64,000 nt of DNA from Streptomyces sp. Tu 3180 (GTDB lineage: Bacteria > Actinomycetota > Actinomycetes > Streptomycetales > Streptomycetaceae): contig NZ_WOXS01000001.1 in assembly GCF_009852415.1 (NCBI RefSeq), positions 62,001-126,000 on the forward strand, written 5' to 3'. Position 1 is the stretch's first letter, and every line of letters begins with the position of its first letter. A program made the translations under genes and the position numbers. Below, piece after piece: positions 59,927-64,000 of this stretch. Under the pieces are notes generated by a model, which was given only the letters and a program-made list of their open reading frames with translations, made no database searches and was not told the DNA's origin.

Positions 59927-60709
59927 TCAGGCCTGCGCCGGCACCTTCTCGGCCTCCTCGGCCCCGGTCTTCTCGGCGGCCGGGGCCACTTCTGTGGCTG
60001 CGTCTTCCGCGGCGGGCGCGGACTCGGCCACGGCGGTGTAGAGCACGGTGTTCTTCTGCTTCGTCCGCTCGACGCGGCTCTTGGAGACCAGCCGCTCCAG
60101 GGTGTTGCGCACGGTATTGATGTCACGGGCCCGTTCGGGGTGCTCCCGCTCCAGGTCACCGGCGACCTCGCTCGCGGTGCGCGGCTGGCCTGCGTGCCTG
60201 CCAAGAACGGTCAGCAACAGCTCGCCCAGGGACGGTTGTCCGTCCTCGGGCGCCGGCTTCTTCGCCGCGGGAGGCTGCTTCGCCGCAGGCTTCCGCACCG
60301 TGGTCTTCCTGGTCGCTGACTTCTTGGCCGTGCTCTTCCTGGCGGCCGTCTTCTTGGCCGTGGTCTTCTTCACGGGCGCCTCGGCCGGCTCGTCCTGCTG
60401 CTGCTCGGGAACAGCCGCGGAAGCCTCAACAGCCGACTCGGCCTGCTCGGCCGCTTCGGCCGGCCCGGACGTGCTGTCCTGCGGCTGTGCCGACTCCTCC
60501 TCGGGCATCTGCGTACCAAAGCGGCCTTCGGCCGGGGCAGACACCGTCTCCAATGCCCTCACCAGCCAGGCTTCGTCCGCCTCGAGCTGTTCAAGGCGCT
60601 TGCGCAGACGGGCCTGTTCCTCCCGGTTGGCGCTGAGGTGGTTGGCGAACTGGGTCGCGTACTGGCTCTGCAGGCTCTGGGTGGTGGGCTCTTCCGGCTC
60701 GGTGGCCAC
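59927..60709 (-). CDS. Lys-rich histone-like regulatory protein with coiled coil and winged helix
   Basis: The 260-residue protein has a coiled-coil N-terminus (10-55: QYATQFANHLSANREEQARL RKRLEQLE), an acidic linker, a histone-H1-like basic tract (112-150) of repeated KK/TAKK/AAKK units, a winged-helix-like domain (155-220: SLGELLLTVLGRHAGQPRTA SEVAGDL; TVRNTLERLVSKSRVERT) and an acidic tail. Such a set fits a nucleoid-type or transcriptional regulator binding DNA through both the basic tract and the winged helix. Found on Streptomyces plasmids and chromosomes; target unknown. No neighbour on the same strand. Confidence 0.78.
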   Translation of the reverse strand: MATEPEEPTTQSLQSQYATQFANHLSANREEQARLRKRLEQLEADEAWLVRALETVSAPAEGRFGTQMPEEESAQPQDSTSGPAEAAEQAESAVEASAAVPEQQQDEPAEAPVKKTTAKKTAARKSTAKKSATRKTTVRKPAAKQPPAAKKPAPEDGQPSLGELLLTVLGRHAGQPRTASEVAGDLEREHPERARDINTVRNTLERLVSKSRVERTKQKNTVLYTAVAESAPAAEDAATEVAPAAEKTGAEEAEKVPAQA

Positions 60710-61718
60710 GCGGCACGCTCCTTCACACGGGGTTGTTGCTGCCGGATGCTACTCACCCGAACGGGACCGTCGCTGCTGTCCTGGGCGAACACCACCCCTG
60801 GGAGCAGCCGCACACGGCGATCCCCTCCGGAGCCCCGGTGCCCACAGCCCGGCACGACGACCTTCCCGCACGTCCCGCGCCCCCGGAACACGGCACACGC
60901 CTCCAGCCCCGGACTTCGGACAGCCATCACGCACGGCCGCTCCCGGCGATCTTCAACCGTCCCTGCTCCGGCGCCCCGCAGCGCATGCGGCACCCACCAT
61001 GCCTGCATAAGGTCCCCCTCGAGCCCGCTCGGACAGGACGGCGGGACTTCGGCGGCCCCGTGCCCTCCACGCACGCCGCACGGGGCCGCTCCCGATGACG
61101 GACGCCGTTCCCGCCGAGCGCACCAAGTCCCGGGGTACCGGCCCGGAACGTTTCCCGCCCCGCGGGAGCAGCCAGTTTGCACCCGCTGCCTGCGCTGCGC
61201 CTGGCGGCCGAAGGACCGTGCCGGGACGGCACACGGTGCTGTCCCTCATCCTGAGGCCGACCTGTATGAGTGTTTCTGCCCGGCCGGGGCCGAGGTGCCC
61301 GTGCGGGGTGCAGGCTGACCGTGCCGTGCCCGGCCTGCGGCCTTGCCACCCACCCTCACCGCAGCATGGACTACGACGGGGTGAACGTCTACCGGCCCTG
61401 GGCCAGGCCCGACCCGGCGCGTGATCACAGGGGGAGGAGGCAGAGGCGGCATGGATCGTGCTGATCTCCGGCGACTACCCGGCCCGGTACTTCACCGACA
61501 CCAAGGTCCACCACCTCGCTGGCCAGATCGCTTGGTCCGGCCCCCATCCCCGTGACTACGGCAGCGCGAAGGTCGCCCACGATGCCTGCTGCCCGTACCA
61601 GCCGTAACCGGCCGACTTGCAAGCCATTCCCATTTGTGATCGGGGAGGCATATTGCGAAGCGTACATGGACTGGGTGATCGTCCAGGCCGGGACAGCGTA
61701 GTCGGCGGAGCCACTGCC
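60710..61718. other. Gene-poor kilobase
   Basis: I see no gene I can support. Many short frames are open on both strands because of GC bias. A 49-codon plus-strand frame ending at 61607 (DYPARYFTDTKVHHLAGQIA W) looks like real protein tail sequence but lacks any beginning. Confidence 0.35.
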
Positions 61719-61749
61719 CCGCCGATTCTACCGCCGGTAGAATCGGCGG
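61719..61749 (+). promoter_or_regulatory. Palindromic operator overlapping the -10 of a leaderless promoter
   Basis: CCGCCGATTCTACC and its exact reverse complement flank GCC. The right arm contains TAGAAT (61738-61743), a good -10 box, seven bases before ATG 61751. With no ribosome site the antitoxin mRNA is probably leaderless, and protein bound to the palindrome would block the promoter. Confidence 0.65.
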
Positions 61750-61750
61750 C

Positions 61751-62005
61751 ATGAGTAAGCCGACGAGCATCAAGACCAGCGAGGAAGTGCGCGACCGACT
61801 GCGTGTCCTTGCCGAGGAGCGCGGCACCACCATTACCGAGCTGCTGGAAGAGCTCGCTTCCCGCGAGCTCACGGAAGCCGAACGGGAGCAGCGCGCTGCC
61901 GAGGCGGCCCGTGAGCTCGGCATCCAGTACACAGAGCAGGTCCAGCAAGCCGGCCAGGATGCCTGGGCGAAAATCCGCGCTCATCAGGCCGGCGCCGCCG
62001 CGTGA
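61751..62005 (+). CDS. Antitoxin, ribbon-helix-helix type
   Basis: The 84-residue protein begins with a CopG/ribbon-helix-helix pattern (TSIKTSEEVRDRLRVLAEER GTTITELLEELASRE), then an acidic helix that may wrap the toxin. It starts one base after a perfect palindrome. Its stop overlaps the toxin-like gene by four bases (GTGA). A classical type II antitoxin by fold, order and operator. Confidence 0.85.
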   Translation: MSKPTSIKTSEEVRDRLRVLAEERGTTITELLEELASRELTEAEREQRAAEAARELGIQYTEQVQQAGQDAWAKIRAHQAGAAA

Positions 62006-62376
62006 ACCTGACGGCTGTCCTGGACCACACCGCTCTGGCCGCCCTGTACCGGGCCGATCCCTTCTTCACCGGCCTCTACATTGAGGCCTCACGTGGCACC
62101 GGCCGAGTCATCATTCCATCCCTGTCCCTCCTTGCCGCCGAGCGGCAGATCGCCGGGGCAGGCGAGCATGCGGCATCCTTGCGCTTCGCCGAGAACATCC
62201 CGTTCACTGCTGCGCACGCCGTAGACGCGATGGAATGGAAAAACGTGGACTGGCCGGTGGCCCACGCGGCCGCGATCGCCTGGCACGCGATCAAGGCTGG
62301 GGAGCCCCTCACGGTTCTGTCGCTGGAACCCGAGTTGTACACGGGTACCGGCATCACTCCGCTGAACCCCACCTGA
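62002..62376 (+). CDS. PIN-like toxin candidate
   Basis: GTG 62002 gives 124 residues: TAVLDHTALAALYRADPFF (first-strand Asp as in VapC/PIN proteins), IIPSLSLLAAERQIAG with Glu of the second acidic site, and VLSLEPELYTGTGITPL at the end, where PIN domains have a third acidic patch. It is divergent, so PIN-like is a reading of pattern, not a firm family match. Antitoxin overlap supports a toxin role. Confidence 0.65.
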   Translation: MNLTAVLDHTALAALYRADPFFTGLYIEASRGTGRVIIPSLSLLAAERQIAGAGEHAASLRFAENIPFTAAHAVDAMEWKNVDWPVAHAAAIAWHAIKAGEPLTVLSLEPELYTGTGITPLNPT

Positions 62377-62900
62377 CCCGCACCCTGGGCGAAGGCGAGG
62401 CTGTCTCCGGGGAAGCCTCACATTCGACTTGCAGCGACCGGCCGCCGGCGAGGACCGCGGACGGTGCTGTCATTACATGCGGTGCGGGCACCCGTTGGTG
62501 GGACGGTCGGACCAAGCCCGTCCCGCCCACGCCGAGCCCCGCTGCACTCCCCACCGTCAGGCCGCTGACCAGGAGAAATACAGAAGTTCAGCTCGAGTGC
62601 TGAAGTGCTCGCCCCGCCAACCAGGGCGCGCCCTCGACTTGCGTCTTGGGCGCAGGCCGCAACACGGACACGGCGAAGAAGGTCGCGGGTCGCCAACGGA
62701 GCGTCGTCACCGACGCCCTCGGTCCGCTGCTCGCGGTGCTGGTCACGGCCGCGAGCAGCGGGGCCGGCGCCGGCACCCGCCTGGTCGAGCAGGTGGTTCA
62801 CCCAGCCACCCAAGCGGCGGGCCGTGGAGCGGATCCCTGGATGGCTGGTGTTCCCCACGTCGAGCCGGTCGGCGCGGCCCTCCGCGGTGCGGCTGCGCTG
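62377..62900. other. Stretch without a supported gene
   Basis: Only shadow frames are seen between the toxin gene and the stop of the beta-propeller gene that converges on it. Confidence 0.35.
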
Positions 62901-64000
62901 TCAGTTCCCGAACGCGATCAGGACGCCGTTCTGCCCGGGCGTGAACACCCGGCCGCGCGCGGTCGCGATGCCGGGGTTGACCCAGCCCGCCCAGTCCTCC
63001 TCCGCGACCACGTTCTCCTGCGGATGCGGCTCGGCCCGCAGCCGGTAGGACCAGACCACGGCGCCGGTGCGCTCGTTCAAGACCACCAGGCGGCCGTCAC
63101 CGTCCTGGACATACACATGGCCACCGGCGACGAGGCGGACAGTGGCCGCCTGGCGCGGGCTGCGGTAACTCCAGGCCGTCGTGTACGTCGTCGTGCTGAT
63201 CGCTTTCACGGTGCCGCGATAGGTCACATAGACCCGGCCGGGACCGAACGTGGGGGTGGCGTCGGCGGGAAAGGACCGCAGGACGACGCCGGTGTGCTGG
63301 TCGTAGGCCACGGTCCGCTCGTCGTCGGCGGCCTTGCTGCGCAGCCACAGTGCTCCGGCGCCCCGCACGATCGGATTGCCGCCGAGCGCGGTCAGATCGG
63401 GTACGTCGTAACGCCGCAGTTCCCGGCCGGTGCTCCGATCCAATAGCTGGTACGAGTAGTTGTCGAAACCGAACCACACCCCGAGGTCGTCGACGACCAC
63501 GGGCGACATCCCCCAGTCGACGAGCGGGGCTCGCCAGAGCTCCGCTCCGTCGGAGGCGCGCAGTGCCATCGCCGTGCCGCGGCCGTCCTGCGTGTACAGG
63601 ACGCCGTCGTACCAGGTGGGCGGATACTCACAGATGCCGGAGCCGGTGCTGCGGGACCACCGCTGCTCACCCGTTGCGGGGTCCCAGGCTGTCACCACGC
63701 CTCGGCCGGTCTGGGTGAAGAGCAGCCCGCCACCGTAGGCCAGGGTGGCCTTGGGATCGTTGTCGGCGATCAGGCGTTGGGGCCACAGTCTCTTGCCGGT
63801 GGCCGCGTCCAGTCCCACGAGTTCCATGCGCGGGCCGCCGGTCTGCTCCTCGTCCACCGCGTTGACCACCACGAAGACCCGCCCCCCGATCGCTACCGGC
63901 GCGGAGACGGCCGAGCCGAGGTCGACCGACCAGAGCTTCGTGAACGGCGGAGCCGCCGTCGCCTGGGCGACGAAGCTGTCGTGGCGGGCGTTGGCGCGGT
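62901..64000 (-). CDS. PQQ-like beta-propeller protein, 5' end off the window
   Basis: The frame is open from the right edge to the stop at 62901, at least 366 residues. It has repeated outer-strand motifs of PQQ-binding-like propellers (GLDAATGKRLWPQRL, AWDPATGEQRWSRST, VLNERTGAVVWSYR), each DxxTGxxxW. The repeats continue in frame beyond ATG 63872 to the edge (FTKLWSVDLGSAVSAPVAIG). The family often forms the sensor part of membrane kinases or secreted proteins in Streptomyces; the N-terminal part that would tell is outside the window. Confidence 0.82.
   Translation of the reverse strand, partial: RANARHDSFVAQATAAPPFTKLWSVDLGSAVSAPVAIGGRVFVVVNAVDEEQTGGPRMELVGLDAATGKRLWPQRLIADNDPKATLAYGGGLLFTQTGRGVVTAWDPATGEQRWSRSTGSGICEYPPTWYDGVLYTQDGRGTAMALRASDGAELWRAPLVDWGMSPVVVDDLGVWFGFDNYSYQLLDRSTGRELRRYDVPDLTALGGNPIVRGAGALWLRSKAADDERTVAYDQHTGVVLRSFPADATPTFGPGRVYVTYRGTVKAISTTTYTTAWSYRSPRQAATVRLVAGGHVYVQDGDGRLVVLNERTGAVVWSYRLRAEPHPQENVVAEEDWAGWVNPGIATARGRVFTPGQNGVLIAFGN

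Noticed and set aside
59170..60204. A 344-codon minus-strand frame
   Set aside because: Arg/Pro/Gly-rich, overlaps the winged-helix protein in another frame and shows no conserved motif.
60733..61098. Plus-strand 121-codon frame
   Set aside because: Pro/His/Arg-rich with no motif, no ribosome site and heavy overlap with equally open minus frames.
1..64000. Linear-replicon telomere or terminal protein gene
   Set aside because: No cluster of terminal palindromes and no tpg/tap-like gene was seen; topology cannot be judged from this window.
1..64000. tRNA or rRNA genes and an att site in a tRNA
   Set aside because: No cloverleaf-like segment or conserved rRNA stretch was noticed by eye; a tRNAscan run would be decisive.

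Overview
This window looks like DNA of a Streptomyces (or a close actinobacterial relative). GC is very high, codons end in G or C, GTG starts are common, rare TTA codons occur in a few genes, and the gene families (lamin-tail secreted protein, DUF2637, Doc-like and RES toxins, membrane-associated oxidoreductase, macrolide glycosyltransferase) are typical of that genus. A PrimPol plus SF3-helicase replication module, an iteron-like repeat field and a parAB locus with parS-like palindromes argue that it is part of a plasmid, or of a plasmid-derived element in a chromosome arm. No rRNA or tRNA gene and no core housekeeping gene was recognised.

Layout: 1-2.3 kb is an integration module (tyrosine recombinase with two in-frame TAG codons, an HTH protein and a Cys-rich protein). 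3.1-8.9 kb holds a Doc-type toxin-antitoxin pair, a decayed arginase-like gene, a lipoprotein, a lamin-tail protein and a secreted HNH nuclease. 9.3-18.4 kb is a mosaic of transposase and integrase remnants (Tn3, IS6, IS5-like, XerD-like) around two cargo units: MarR plus alpha/beta hydrolase, and a resistance-type set of macrolide glycosyltransferase, Vat-like acetyltransferase and TetR regulator. 18.5-22.1 kb is the replication module. 22.3-30.3 kb is a Tn3-recombinase chimera, a vestigial CRISPR array, an XRE regulator with a hydrolase, dehydrogenase remnants and a serine resolvase. 30.5-38.5 kb is the plasmid maintenance and transfer block (DUF2637 membrane protein, ParB, ParA, five parS-like palindromes, a beta-helix membrane protein). 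38.9-48.2 kb is a long minus-strand operon whose main members are fusions containing NUDIX domains. 51.4-59.1 kb holds an LCAT-like esterase divergent from a caspase-NACHT/WD40 gene pair, then a RES toxin and an Xre-like partner. 59.9-62.4 kb has a Lys-rich histone-like regulator and a second toxin-antitoxin operon. The window ends inside a beta-propeller gene.

How the genes may work together: PrimPol and the SF3 helicase probably start replication at the adjacent repeat field, ParA/ParB segregate the molecule through the palindromes, and DUF2637/SpdB-type proteins usually serve conjugal spread. Three toxin-antitoxin candidates would help retention. The most unusual parts are the NUDIX-fusion operon, with six NUDIX domains joined to methyltransferase, acetyltransferase, VanX-type dipeptidase and phosphotransferase domains, and the caspase-NACHT/WD40 plus esterase pair, which has the architecture of an NLR-like defence system. 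Many genes are broken by single-base indels, often in homopolymers. This may be true decay in accessory DNA or may partly be sequencing error. All family names come from reading the protein sequences against memory; no database search was run.
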